A stretch of 64,000 nt of DNA from Flavobacterium sp. ov086 (GCF_900187965.1 NZ_FZNL01000001.1:248001-312000); one strand, 5' to 3'; shown: positions 23,693 to 33,005, counted from the first letter of the stretch. Translations and numbers: made by a program. The notes: generated from the letters alone by a model not told the origin.

Positions 23693-25558
23693 CTAAAACA
23701 AATCATCCGGATCTACCAAATCTGATAATTTTTGTTTTAGATTACCTTCTAAAATCGTCAATCCGTATTGGTAAGAAGCGTTCATCCAGCCAAAACCTTC
23801 TTCAGTTATAAAATCAAATTCGGTTCCTACGTTTCCGTATTCTGCGAAAATCTTGTGTGAACTTATCGATAAATCAAACTTCTCCGGAATCGTTCCGTTA
23901 TAATCAACAGCGTTTCTGGTAATCAGCCAAAGCCAGCGATATACCATTTCCTGCGCTTCTTCGTTAAAATTATAATTCAGCAAACCCTCCCATAAAAGCA
24001 TTTGGTGCGGCGCCCATCCAAAAGGATAATCCCATTGTCGAATTGGTGCATTTTCATCTACATCTGCAATAGCTTCTTTGGTACATCCCGCAATTCCCCC
24101 TTTCATTTTAAATTTCGGAAGTGTCTTTTTTACCAAAATATCTGCTTGTTCCTGTGTACTTATTTTCGCCCAAAGCGGATAAAAAGTAGTTGCAGCTTCA
24201 AAGAAATGCTGTTCCTCGGTTACAAAATTGTAATCGAAATAAATTCCATTTTCAGAATTCCAGCACATTTTATTGATTTTTTCCTTTCTCGAAGCAGCTT
24301 TAGAAATCCAATATTCACTTGAAAACGATTTGTCTTCAAAATACTGAAATTCGTTTTTAAAATATTTTTTGATTAGAAAAGCAATATCTGTTTCGTATTT
24401 ATGAAGCAAACTATTGATCGCAACCGTATTTAAATTGGCGCAAATTCCGACCAATCTATTCGTTGTATCGTGACCACTTTCGCGCATACTGCGATCGTGA
24501 ACAAAGTACTTATCCAATTCAGGATCGACAACTTCTCTTTCTAAATATTTCTTTTCAAATTCGCGAGTAGACAAATTGTATTTTGGTGCGTATTGCTCCA
24601 GAATATCATCAAAATGACCCTCTTCAACCTCAAACGGAAGCCCGATTCCTTCGGCTTTATAGCGATTCAATCCATTTGCCGTAAGTCGTTTTCCTTCTTC
24701 CATCCAAACGGTTTGATATTCTTTTATTGCGGTTTTTAAATGTCTTTCGATCCAGAAAATATCAGGATTTGACTTTTCTAAAACATCCATAATTAATGAT
24801 GTATAAAGCGGCGGTTGCGTGCGGGTTAAATAATAACTTCTGTTAGCATTTAGAATTTTTCCGTAATGATCGATTTGATATTTAAAATTTTCTGCAATGC
24901 CTAAAGCAAGATCGATTTTATCATCTATCAAAAGTCCTTTGGCTATAAAATAACTGTCCCAACCGTACATTTCGTTGAATCTTCCGCCAGGAACTACAAA
25001 CGGAACTCCTGAAATTTCATTATTCTTAATTTGAAGTGCCAAAGCCAAAATGCCTGGTTTTTGGTTCAGCGATAAAACATATTCAGGCGAAATATTTTTA
25101 GGCATTTGTACCACCTTTAATTTTGGAGTTACCGCTTCTAGTTTCTTGAAATAATCAAAAACAATTTCATCACCAAAAGGAACATATAAATAAGCCAATT
25201 CATTTTCGATCTTATTGTCTTCCAGAATTTTCTTTACACCATCAGCATCAATCGTTCGTGTAAGGCCTTTCCAATACAGATTTTTTATTTTTCCCGAAAT
25301 TCGTTTTACTGGATCTTCGGTGATTTCATCTAAATTGATTTCGGCAAATTCGGTATTGTTTTTTTTTGCCAAAGCCAGTTCCTGCAATAAATTCGAAAGC
25401 TGATAAGTTCCTTCAATCAAAGCAGAATTTCCGTTTTCATCATGCAGCAAAAACTTTTTTGGACCATTATCATCGATCGTTATTTTTTTATCGCCATCAG
25501 TATCTTCCTGAGCCAATAATTTTTCGATGGTTTGGAGTATATGTAATTTAAATTTCAT
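23693..25558 (-). CDS. Cytoplasmic trehalase (GH37), neutral-trehalase-like
   Basis: 621 residues. Both trehalase signatures are present: PGGRFNEMYGWDSYF (from residue 190) and QWDYPFGWAP (508-517), plus ILNANRSYYLTRTQPP, HDRSMRESGHDTT and EEGFGWMNASY. It splits trehalose into two glucose. There is no signal peptide, so it acts in the cytoplasm on imported trehalose. The N-terminus carries an EF-hand-like loop with Asp19, Asp21, Asp23 and Asp30, followed by GTYQLSNLLQELALAK. From memory this is the arrangement of fungal neutral trehalases (Nth1 calcium-binding domain), without their phosphorylated tail. It overlaps the MFS gene by 11 bases and is the last gene of the operon. Confidence 0.92.
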   Translation of the reverse strand: MKFKLHILQTIEKLLAQEDTDGDKKITIDDNGPKKFLLHDENGNSALIEGTYQLSNLLQELALAKKNNTEFAEINLDEITEDPVKRISGKIKNLYWKGLTRTIDADGVKKILEDNKIENELAYLYVPFGDEIVFDYFKKLEAVTPKLKVVQMPKNISPEYVLSLNQKPGILALALQIKNNEISGVPFVVPGGRFNEMYGWDSYFIAKGLLIDDKIDLALGIAENFKYQIDHYGKILNANRSYYLTRTQPPLYTSLIMDVLEKSNPDIFWIERHLKTAIKEYQTVWMEEGKRLTANGLNRYKAEGIGLPFEVEEGHFDDILEQYAPKYNLSTREFEKKYLEREVVDPELDKYFVHDRSMRESGHDTTNRLVGICANLNTVAINSLLHKYETDIAFLIKKYFKNEFQYFEDKSFSSEYWISKAASRKEKINKMCWNSENGIYFDYNFVTEEQHFFEAATTFYPLWAKISTQEQADILVKKTLPKFKMKGGIAGCTKEAIADVDENAPIRQWDYPFGWAPHQMLLWEGLLNYNFNEEAQEMVYRWLWLITRNAVDYNGTIPEKFDLSISSHKIFAEYGNVGTEFDFITEEGFGWMNASYQYGLTILEGNLKQKLSDLVDPDDLF

Positions 25559-26768
25559 CTTTTGCAGTTATTTTTTTGAGAATAAAAAAGGATATTAATA
25601 ATAAAGACATTGGAATTAAAGTAAAATAAAATGCGTTTTCCGGCCCTTCATTTTTAAACAGCCAACCTGTTATTCTGGAACCTAATGTGCCGCCAAGAGC
25701 AGAAAAAATCACGATTAATCCGGTCATTGAACTTTGCAGATTCTTTGGTAAAGCACTCAATACAATCGAATTTAATAAAGGATAAATAGGCGCAATAAAC
25801 AATCCTATTAATGGAAATGCAAAACCAATTAAGGGAATATCTGAAAGTGTATTGATGTTTTTTACTTCTAATCCAACTGTTTTAGGAAGTACAAAAATGA
25901 CAATCAGCATGGCAGAAAGTATACAAAAACTTAAAACCCAAATCCAATTTACTTTTTTGGTTACAATACCTGCAATCAATCTGCCAATTGCTAATGAAAT
26001 AGCCAGAATACTCGCCATCATAATACTAATATTCTCAGGCAAATGAAGCACTTTTGTATTAAAAGTGGGCAGCCAAGAAAGGATTCCCTGTTCGATCATG
26101 ACAAACAAAAAGACACTTATAACAAAAATAACGGTAAGTAATTTTGCCATTAACCGGAACATTTGCAGGAAATCATCTTTAAGGTTTGCTCCCGCGGAAA
26201 CTTCAGCTTCTTCGAATTTTACAAAAAGCAAAAACAGAAACGATAAGAATGATAATGCTGCCAAAAACCAATACACATTCAACCATGAATTAGGATCTTC
26301 TTCATTATTAAAAGCTGGAAATAAAAAATAAGCCAACGCAATTCCTACCATAAAAAAACCTTCGATACTGCTCATTAATGCATTGTGTTCTTTTTTGGTT
26401 TCGGTCACGGTTCCTATCAACGAATAAACGGAAACTTTTATCAAAGCAAATGAAACTCCAACGGTTGCAAAAAGAATTTTGGCATTGTCAAATGAGTTTC
26501 CAAAATACATAGAAATACAAGCCAAAGTAACCAAACCTAAACCTATAAGCATCGATTTTCTATAGCCTATTCTAGGTAAAAAAGAGGCTATAAAAAAAGA
26601 TACAATAGCAATTGGCATGTCCTTAAAAGCTTCAAGAATGCTTGCCTGAACTTCATCTACTCCGTAATTTCTTTGCGATTTTAAAATCACAATGCCTACA
26701 CTATTTAACAAAATAGCGAAGACAAAATAATTAAGATAAAGAGAGATTTTTATTCCTAAGTTTTTCAT
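25548..26768 (-). CDS. MFS transporter, probable trehalose or sugar importer
   Basis: 406 residues from the ATG at 26766-26768 (MKNLGIKISLYLNYFVFAIL); the longer frame starts in a repeat-containing spacer. Twelve hydrophobic segments and the loop FLPRIGYRKSMLIGLG fit the major facilitator superfamily. It lies between the TonB receptor gene (101 bases away) and the trehalase gene (11-base overlap), so it probably carries trehalose or a trehalose-containing sugar across the inner membrane. The substrate is inferred from neighbours only. Confidence 0.85.
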   Translation of the reverse strand: MKNLGIKISLYLNYFVFAILLNSVGIVILKSQRNYGVDEVQASILEAFKDMPIAIVSFFIASFLPRIGYRKSMLIGLGLVTLACISMYFGNSFDNAKILFATVGVSFALIKVSVYSLIGTVTETKKEHNALMSSIEGFFMVGIALAYFLFPAFNNEEDPNSWLNVYWFLAALSFLSFLFLLFVKFEEAEVSAGANLKDDFLQMFRLMAKLLTVIFVISVFLFVMIEQGILSWLPTFNTKVLHLPENISIMMASILAISLAIGRLIAGIVTKKVNWIWVLSFCILSAMLIVIFVLPKTVGLEVKNINTLSDIPLIGFAFPLIGLFIAPIYPLLNSIVLSALPKNLQSSMTGLIVIFSALGGTLGSRITGWLFKNEGPENAFYFTLIPMSLLLISFFILKKITAKDEI

Positions 26769-26811
26769 TTTTCTAGATGTGATTTGTTTCCCTACAGTGT
26801 GGTTACGGTGT

Positions 26812-26838
26812 GAGAGACGCACTGCTGTACGCCTCTAC
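26812..26838. repeat. Imperfect hairpin repeat in the trehalose operon
   Basis: GAGAGACGCACTGC and GTACGCCTCTAC form a near-palindrome (GAGAGaCGcAC.. against GTaCGcCTCTaC) between receptor and transporter genes. It resembles other short hairpin repeats of this genome type. Confidence 0.5.
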
Positions 26839-26869
26839 AATACCATATACCATTTGATTTTATATAAAT

Positions 26870-29509
26870 TTAGAAATTAATCGCTACCGAAAATCTAAAG
26901 GCACGCCCTAAAATTGGTCTTGCCATAAACACATCGCTTGCGGCAGAAGTTGTTTGTCTTGGGTCTCCTTCGGTTAAACCAATTTCATTGAATAAGTTCG
27001 ATGCATCTACTGCAAAACGAAGATTATTATAAGTATAATTTAAACCCGCTCCAACCTCTTTATAAGCCGGTAAAACTTGTTTGTTGTCCTGATTTGTGAA
27101 TTTTTTATCAAAATAAGAGAACTGAACATACGCTGTAAGATCTTTTGTAATATCTACTTCAGGTCTTAGATTACAGAAAAATTTAGGAATTCTTCTTGCT
27201 GTATTTCCGTTAAAATCAAAAGTAGAACCATCAGCATTTGTTCCAGTAAAATTATCATACTCCGGTTTTTGAACCGTAAATGTAAAGTTCAATTTCACCA
27301 TTTTGTATCTTGCATTGGTTTCTACTTCAAGTCCAATATTGTTTACGTCAGCAAATTTATTTTCTGAAGATCCGTCAGATAAAATATCTGTAAAAGCAAC
27401 GTTCTTCAAGCCCATGTGAAATAAATTGGCATTCACATTAAAGAAAGAATTAGAATATTTGTAACCCAATTCGAATTGATTTACTTCGGTATTTTCTAAT
27501 TTGCTTAAATCGGCAGCATTATCATAAAAAGACTCTTCAATTGGCGATCTAAAACCGTGGCTGTAACGAACATACGAAGCCATATTGTCGTTGAATTTGT
27601 AGTTTCCTGCAGCAGTATACGACCATTCACTTACATCATATCTCCAATATGTATAAGGGTTCCCTTTTACTGTTGTTACCGCATCATCAGCCGTATTGTT
27701 GTCTAAGATTCCTAAATCTTCAGCAAAAAATCTTGCGTTATCTCTGTAACCTGAATATTTGTCTTTATTGTATCTTAAACCAGCGTTGAAAGTCAAATTA
27801 TCTGTTGCTTTAATTTCGGCATCAGCATAAACATCATTCAAAAGTCCTTTGGTTTGTGCGTCTCTTTCTAACCAAGTAATTCTTTCTACACCATTCCAGG
27901 TATGATCAACTCCGGTTGTATTGTCTTTTACATTTAATAATCTTGGATTGTCTGAAACATTTACCAAATAAGAATTCCAGTTCCAGTATTGATTTGATTT
28001 CCAGTTAGAATAATAGTAACCAGCAGTTAATTTTACAGGATCTAAATCAAAGTTGAAAGAGAAATTATTGGCAAAATTGTTCATCTTTTTATCAATATGC
28101 CAAAGATCAGCTCTCATAATTAAGGCATTTGGATCCAGCGTTTGACCATTGTCTACATAAGAATACGTTAGATTACTTGCCGTCGTATTTTGAACACTTG
28201 TTGCGTAAGCATCTTGTGTCCAAGGACCTCCATTTGGAAAAATTGCATTATAATTTAAATCGATATTGGTATTTTTGAAAGCATTTTTGAACGTTACTTT
28301 CTCAGATATTTTCTTTTTGAATTCAGCTCCAATTGAGTTGATAACCGGATGAGAACCATCTTCTAAATCTGCACTAAAAGTTCCGCCACCATATTGAGGC
28401 ACATTCAAATGACTGAAGTTTACTGAAGTCAATGTTCCGTAATTTGGATTAAAACCTGGGATTCCTTCAATTTTTCCGTTGTTGCTTTTTAGCGGAATTG
28501 GCAAGTAAAAGGTATTTCTGTCGTCAAGATGTTTGAAGTTCACTCTCAAATAATCGTCGTCATCAAATTTATACGTGATGTTTCCTTTTATCTGACCTCC
28601 TTTATTTGCTGTAAATCCAGTATTTCTTACGCCATTATCGGCTCTGTAGAAACCTCCAACATTAAAAAATAATTTATCCTTAATCAAAGCACCTGATAAA
28701 TTAAGATCAGTTCTGAACATTCCGTAATCTGAAGTCGTGAATTTTGCTCTTCCCATAAATTCATTCTGACCCGTTTTCGAAATGAAATTGATAATTCCCC
28801 CCGGAGCATTATTCGCAAAAATAGATGCCGAACCTCCACGAACTGCTTCCATTTTACTCACGGTTTCGTCTAATCTATAAAACGTGTCGGCGTTGGCAAA
28901 TTGCAAAGCTCCATCTTCAAAAACCGGTAATCCGTCTTCCTGAATTTGCACATATTCATAAGCTCCTGCTGATGGAATTCCTCTTGCAAAAAGGTTATTT
29001 CCTATTTCTCCTCCAGATGCCTCAACTACAAATCCCGGAATGGTTTGTAATAAAGCTGCCGTACTTGATGGCGCTCTGTCTTCGATTGCTTTTGCTCCCA
29101 TTGTTGTGATTGCAACGCTGGATTCAAGTTTTGATCTTGGACTTGAAGATCCTGTAACCACAACTTCTTTCAAACTTTGTGATTCTCCTTCCAAAAGTAA
29201 ATTTACCTCTAAGGATTCTCCTTCTTTTATTGCAATTTTTTTCTCGAAAGTTTTATAACCCACATTTGTTGCAATAATAGTATACGTTCCGGCTCCGATA
29301 TTAGAGAATGAATATCCTCCGTTTTCATCCGTAATTGTACTTTTTCCTGTTTCCTTAATCGATACATTGGCTCCGGGAACCGTTACTCCGCTATCGTCGA
29401 GTACTTTTCCTGAAACAGTATTTTGATTTTGGGCAAACCCATTATTTGGTAAAAAAAATAGGCAAAACATCAAAAGTAATGTGCCTAAATAATAGTGTAG
29501 CTTTTTCAT
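26870..29509 (-). CDS. TonB-dependent receptor of the trehalose locus
   Basis: 879 residues. Signal peptide (MKKLHYYLGTLLLMFCLFF..., ending FAQ), a carboxypeptidase-D-like module (VSGKVLDDSGVTVPGANVSI), a plug domain (LKEVVVTGSS, LLQTIPGFVVEASGGE, MEAVRGGSASIFANNAPGGI) and a 22-strand-type barrel ending RPILGRAFRFSVAINF. It imports a substrate across the outer membrane using TonB energy. No SusD partner gene is present. It is first in an operon with the MFS and trehalase genes and divergent from a LacI regulator, so trehalose or an oligosaccharide containing it is the likely substrate. Confidence 0.9.
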   Translation of the reverse strand: MKKLHYYLGTLLLMFCLFFLPNNGFAQNQNTVSGKVLDDSGVTVPGANVSIKETGKSTITDENGGYSFSNIGAGTYTIIATNVGYKTFEKKIAIKEGESLEVNLLLEGESQSLKEVVVTGSSSPRSKLESSVAITTMGAKAIEDRAPSSTAALLQTIPGFVVEASGGEIGNNLFARGIPSAGAYEYVQIQEDGLPVFEDGALQFANADTFYRLDETVSKMEAVRGGSASIFANNAPGGIINFISKTGQNEFMGRAKFTTSDYGMFRTDLNLSGALIKDKLFFNVGGFYRADNGVRNTGFTANKGGQIKGNITYKFDDDDYLRVNFKHLDDRNTFYLPIPLKSNNGKIEGIPGFNPNYGTLTSVNFSHLNVPQYGGGTFSADLEDGSHPVINSIGAEFKKKISEKVTFKNAFKNTNIDLNYNAIFPNGGPWTQDAYATSVQNTTASNLTYSYVDNGQTLDPNALIMRADLWHIDKKMNNFANNFSFNFDLDPVKLTAGYYYSNWKSNQYWNWNSYLVNVSDNPRLLNVKDNTTGVDHTWNGVERITWLERDAQTKGLLNDVYADAEIKATDNLTFNAGLRYNKDKYSGYRDNARFFAEDLGILDNNTADDAVTTVKGNPYTYWRYDVSEWSYTAAGNYKFNDNMASYVRYSHGFRSPIEESFYDNAADLSKLENTEVNQFELGYKYSNSFFNVNANLFHMGLKNVAFTDILSDGSSENKFADVNNIGLEVETNARYKMVKLNFTFTVQKPEYDNFTGTNADGSTFDFNGNTARRIPKFFCNLRPEVDITKDLTAYVQFSYFDKKFTNQDNKQVLPAYKEVGAGLNYTYNNLRFAVDASNLFNEIGLTEGDPRQTTSAASDVFMARPILGRAFRFSVAINF

Positions 29510-29549
29510 TTTTTTTGTTCGGTTAGTTAGTAATTATGGTTATCACTGT

Positions 29550-29557
29550 CAAACTTA
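29550..29557 (-). promoter_or_regulatory. -7 element of the trehalose operon
   Basis: Minus strand TAAGTTTG fits TAnnTTTG and lies 40 bases before the receptor start. The LacI palindromes are 35-70 bases further upstream. Confidence 0.5.
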
Positions 29558-29591
29558 GTAACTAATAATAAGGAATATAGGAATTAAAAAA

Positions 29592-29605
29592 CGAAAACGT
29601 TTTCG
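29592..29605. promoter_or_regulatory. LacI-type operator 1
   Basis: Perfect 14-base palindrome CGAAAACGTTTTCG with the central CG typical of LacI-family operators, in the divergent spacer beside the lacI-type gene. Confidence 0.75.
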
Positions 29606-29613
29606 AAAACACC

Positions 29614-29627
29614 TAAAACGTTTTCGG
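29614..29627. promoter_or_regulatory. LacI-type operator 2
   Basis: TAAAACGTTTTCGG shares the core AAAACGTTTT with operator 1. The centres of the two are 21 bases apart, about two helical turns. Confidence 0.65.
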
Positions 29628-29673
29628 AACTTAAAATTTTATCAATGCGGTTTATTTTTAGTACTTTTATTTC

Positions 29674-30699
29674 ATGAATGACACAAAATTAATAGATATA
29701 GCCTCGGCACTGGGAATTTCAGTTACAACGGTTTCAAAAGCGTTAAAAGGATATACAGATATTAGTAAATCCACGCGCGCCAGAGTTATCGAAATGGCCG
29801 AAACCATGAACTACATGCCAAACTCGGTTGCGGTGAATCTAAGAACTAATGAAACCAAAACAATTGGCGTCATTATTCCGGCTACTGTACATCATTTTTT
29901 CTCGAGTGTATTAAATGGTATTCTCGAAGAAGCCGAAAAAAGAGGTTATTTGGTCATTATATTACAATCAAATGAAAAATATGAACTCGAGAAAAAACAA
30001 CTTGCTTTATTAATTCAAAAACGAGTTGATGGCGTTCTAATGTCGCTTTCGAATGAAACGGATGATTTTACTCATATTAATGAAGCAATTCGAAAAAATA
30101 CTCCTGTTGTTCTGTTTGATAAAATTGCCAAAAGAGTCGATTGTTCTAAAGTAGTTATCAATGACGCCAAGGCTGCTTATGATGCCGTGACCTACCTTAT
30201 TAATAAAGGATATAAAAAAATTGCACATTTTAGAGGTTCTTATGTTCCACAAAACTCTATTGATCGCTTTTTAGGCTATAAAAGAGCGCTTGAAGCACAC
30301 GGAATTGAGTACGATTCGAAACTGGTGTATGTTTGTGATAATAATACCGATTTTGAAGACGGTTATGAAAATGCACAAAAAGTAATGACCGAAAATCCGG
30401 ATATTGATGCCATTTTCGCCATTACTGATTTGGTTGCAATCGGGATTATAAAATATTTTAATGAAGCGGGAATAAAAACTCCTGAACAAGTTGCAGTTTT
30501 TGGATTCAGCAATTGGTTTATGAGTACGGTTATTTCACCAAAATTAACAACAATTGATCAACCCGGATTCGAAATGGGACATCAGGCGGTTTCTCTTTTA
30601 ATTGATGAAATTATGGATATAAAAGAGCATCGACCAGTAACGCATCAAATTATTGAACTTCCTACAAGAATCATTGAAAGAGAATCAACCGTTAAATGA
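29674..30699 (+). CDS. LacI-family transcriptional regulator of the trehalose locus
   Basis: 341 residues, full length for the family. The N-terminal helix-turn-helix reads LIDIASALGISVTTVSKALK, the hinge helix follows (NYMPNSVAVNLRTNETKTIG), and the rest is a periplasmic-binding-protein-like sensor domain ending with TTIDQPGFEMGHQAVSLL. It is divergent from the TonB receptor-MFS-trehalase operon, and two CG-centred palindromes lie between them, which makes it the probable regulator. The operators lie upstream of the operon's -7 box and so could serve activation or self-repression; that cannot be settled here. Confidence 0.92.
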   Translation: MNDTKLIDIASALGISVTTVSKALKGYTDISKSTRARVIEMAETMNYMPNSVAVNLRTNETKTIGVIIPATVHHFFSSVLNGILEEAEKRGYLVIILQSNEKYELEKKQLALLIQKRVDGVLMSLSNETDDFTHINEAIRKNTPVVLFDKIAKRVDCSKVVINDAKAAYDAVTYLINKGYKKIAHFRGSYVPQNSIDRFLGYKRALEAHGIEYDSKLVYVCDNNTDFEDGYENAQKVMTENPDIDAIFAITDLVAIGIIKYFNEAGIKTPEQVAVFGFSNWFMSTVISPKLTTIDQPGFEMGHQAVSLLIDEIMDIKEHRPVTHQIIELPTRIIERESTVK

Positions 30700-30710
30700 T
30701 TTTTTAGTTT

Positions 30711-30718
30711 TAACTTTG
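30711..30718 (+). promoter_or_regulatory. -7 element of the gene at 30741
   Basis: TAACTTTG fits TAnnTTTG, 22 bases before the ATG, so this small gene need not depend on the lacI-type transcript. Confidence 0.5.
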
Positions 30719-30740
30719 CCTCAATTCTTAAAAAGCATCA

Positions 30741-31094
30741 ATGTTTCCAATTCCTGAAAATACCGATTTTTTATTGGCTGATGCCGAAAAAGAAAACCTA
30801 TATCTAAACTTAATTGAACAAATTAATAAGGACTTTAATTTGGCAAATGAAGGCATAGATTTTCCGTTAAGCATTTCTCCCGACGAATTAAAAATTCAGC
30901 TTCACGAAAAAATTTACCGAATGATTCAGTACAAATTCGCTGAATATTTAAACCTGCTTTATATCATCGATGTATCGGAAAGTGAAATCAAAAAACTAGA
31001 CGGTTCTGATTTGGTTATTCTGGCTGAACAAGTTTCGTTTTTGGTTTTAAAAAGAGAATGGCAGAAGGTTTGGTTTCGCAACTATTACAAGTAA
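30741..31094 (+). CDS. Conserved-looking small protein of unknown function
   Basis: 117 residues, no signal peptide and no membrane segment. It is acidic in the first half and helical throughout (LHEKIYRMIQYKFAEYLNLLYIIDV, ending REWQKVWFRNYYK). A -7 box lies 22 bases before its ATG. I do not recognise the family and assign no function. Confidence 0.7.
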   Translation: MFPIPENTDFLLADAEKENLYLNLIEQINKDFNLANEGIDFPLSISPDELKIQLHEKIYRMIQYKFAEYLNLLYIIDVSESEIKKLDGSDLVILAEQVSFLVLKREWQKVWFRNYYK

Positions 31095-31180
31095 CATTGT
31101 AGGTTCATAATGCTTTTCTATAAAACCTTTAGATTTATTCAAAAAAAATCTTAATATTTGTTGGGTAATTTCCAAAATTT

Positions 31181-32293
31181 ATGAGAAAGATTATCCTTCT
31201 ATTAGCTTTAATTATAATAACTTCCTGCTCATCAGACGAACCGACAAAAACACCTGTCCCAACTGATCCGGTAGTAGTAAAGCCTTTAGCAGCAACATTT
31301 ACAAAAGTTGATGTAGCAGTTTATGGAGGGAATACCGGATCTGTCACTTTTATGCCAGCAGGAGGAACTCCTCCTTATACAATTTCACCATCACAAACTG
31401 GTTTAACTGCAGGAAATTACACATTCATCATTACAGACAGTAAAGGTCTTAGTCTTAGTGCAATTGTAGAAATAACGCAACCTAAAGCTACACTTCCACA
31501 ATCGGCATTACTTAAACCGGCAGTAAAAAATATCAATAAAAAATCTGCCAGCGGAAAAAGAAATGAAACCGTTAAACATTTAGTTCAATCTATTCAATAC
31601 GAAAAAGACAAATACATAATTGACCAAACATCTGACTATTCTCTAACGGATAATTTATACGCACCTACTGAGGATGTTCTAAACGCAAACACACCAAAAG
31701 GTGATGTAAGAACCTTTACCTACAATGATTTAGGACAACTTATAAGAATTGATATTTTAAAAGGCCCTAATTCTATGGGTTCATCCGGAATTGAATTTTC
31801 ATACGAATATGACAGTAACGGAAATGTAATTAACAACAGCACTCCATACACTTATGTAAACGGACTTATAACGAATGTTTTAGTTGATGGTTATTCAACT
31901 ACATATACTTACGATTCCAGCGGAAGAGTAATTCACCGTTCTGGCGCATTGAATGCATCAACTTTCGAATATACTGATGATGAAGTCAAAGAAACAAGAT
32001 ATGACGTCCTACCTGCTCAAGGAGAAGTTGCTACCGGAAGAGTGGTGATCACTAAATATGACGGTACAAAAGCCGGAATTTACAACAATGAACCTTACTA
32101 TAAAATTGCAACAACTTTTTCTACTATACTTGGACAAACATTACCAAACCCATATTTGCACATAATTGAGCAAAAATTGGTAGACAATGGAGCCGTTCAA
32201 AAATCACAAACTTATAAGTATTTTTATGATACTGATGGATATTTGATAAAAGTAGATGATGGTGCCTATGTAACTATTTACATTTATCAATAA
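31181..32293 (+). CDS. Lipoprotein with one SprB-like module and YD-like repeats
   Basis: 370 residues. The lipobox is clear (LIIITSCSSDEP, Cys at residue 16). Residues about 38-100 form a single SprB-like unit (FMPAGGTPPYTISPSQTGL, then TAGNYTFIITDSKG), the same core that the giant protein at 9045 repeats about 22 times. The second half has tyrosine-aspartate stretches (FSYEYDSNGNVINN, TYTYDSSGRVIH, YKYFYDTDGYLIKVD) typical of RHS/YD-type repeats. It is probably surface exposed. No partner gene suggests its role. Confidence 0.75.
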   Translation: MRKIILLLALIIITSCSSDEPTKTPVPTDPVVVKPLAATFTKVDVAVYGGNTGSVTFMPAGGTPPYTISPSQTGLTAGNYTFIITDSKGLSLSAIVEITQPKATLPQSALLKPAVKNINKKSASGKRNETVKHLVQSIQYEKDKYIIDQTSDYSLTDNLYAPTEDVLNANTPKGDVRTFTYNDLGQLIRIDILKGPNSMGSSGIEFSYEYDSNGNVINNSTPYTYVNGLITNVLVDGYSTTYTYDSSGRVIHRSGALNASTFEYTDDEVKETRYDVLPAQGEVATGRVVITKYDGTKAGIYNNEPYYKIATTFSTILGQTLPNPYLHIIEQKLVDNGAVQKSQTYKYFYDTDGYLIKVDDGAYVTIYIYQ

Positions 32294-32311
32294 TTTTATA
32301 AAAAGTCTCTA

Positions 32312-32327
32312 TCCCGAAGCTTCGGGA
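32312..32327. repeat. TCCCGAAGCTTCGGGA palindrome (possible two-way terminator)
   Basis: Perfect 16-base palindrome between two convergent genes. Related hairpins occur at 15233-15248 and 36471-36486. Confidence 0.7.
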
Positions 32328-32354
32328 CTGAGATTCTAAGTTACTAAGGCTAGT

Positions 32355-32867
32355 TTATTCGGCAATTTCTACCTTTAAAATTTCATGATTCATTTTCCCA
32401 AAAGTTATTCTAACATTTAGACCATTTTTAAATACTCCATTTTTAGTTTTACTAAAACGATTAAAACGCCCTAACATAGCGTCATCATATTCAAAATTGA
32501 TTGAGTCAATCATAAAGCTCTCAACAGTGACTTGTCCTCTCCGAGAAGCTGGATTAAAACTTTTAAAATCAGAAATTTTTCCCTCAACTTTTTCAACATA
32601 TGACGAATGAAGAAGTCTTTGCACTCTTTCTTCTGAATGATCAATATTCCAAAATTTAAGATAAAAAAACATGACAGTTGAAAATAAAAAAATCAATCCT
32701 ATTAACCATAATAATATTGATTTTTCATAATCTCCATTATTCTTTTTATATTTTTTAGTAATAATCCAAACGAGTAAGGATATAATACCAATCCAAAAGA
32801 AAACTTCGAAAGATTTGATCGAATTTGTTGGCAAGTCTGAAATAGACCAATATGTGTAATAATCCAT
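32355..32867 (-). CDS. Membrane protein of unknown function
   Basis: 170 residues with two membrane helices (FEVFFWIGIISLLVWIITKK and SILLWLIGLIFLFSTVMFFY), followed by a soluble C-terminal domain of about 90 residues (VEKVEGKISDFKSF, VRITFGKMNHEILKVEIAE) that looks beta-rich. I do not recognise the family. It stands alone between a lipoprotein gene and an outer-membrane barrel gene. Confidence 0.65.
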   Translation of the reverse strand: MDYYTYWSISDLPTNSIKSFEVFFWIGIISLLVWIITKKYKKNNGDYEKSILLWLIGLIFLFSTVMFFYLKFWNIDHSEERVQRLLHSSYVEKVEGKISDFKSFNPASRRGQVTVESFMIDSINFEYDDAMLGRFNRFSKTKNGVFKNGLNVRITFGKMNHEILKVEIAE

Positions 32868-32969
32868 GTAATCTATTTTCCCTAATTAAAAACCTTAGAA
32901 ACTTAGAATCTTAACAGGCTCAGAGGTCTTTCCTTACTTTAACAAGATTTAAATGCAGATATCACAAAA

Positions 32970-33004
32970 CCTTTGAACCTTTGTCACTCTGCAACTTTGA
33001 ACCT
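32970..33004. repeat. Direct repeat CTTTGAACCT
   Basis: Two copies of CTTTGAACCT (32971-32980 and 32995-33004) with TTTGTCACTCTGCAA between them, running up to the next gene's stop codon. It resembles other short intergenic repeats in this window. Confidence 0.5.
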
Positions 33005-33005
33005 C

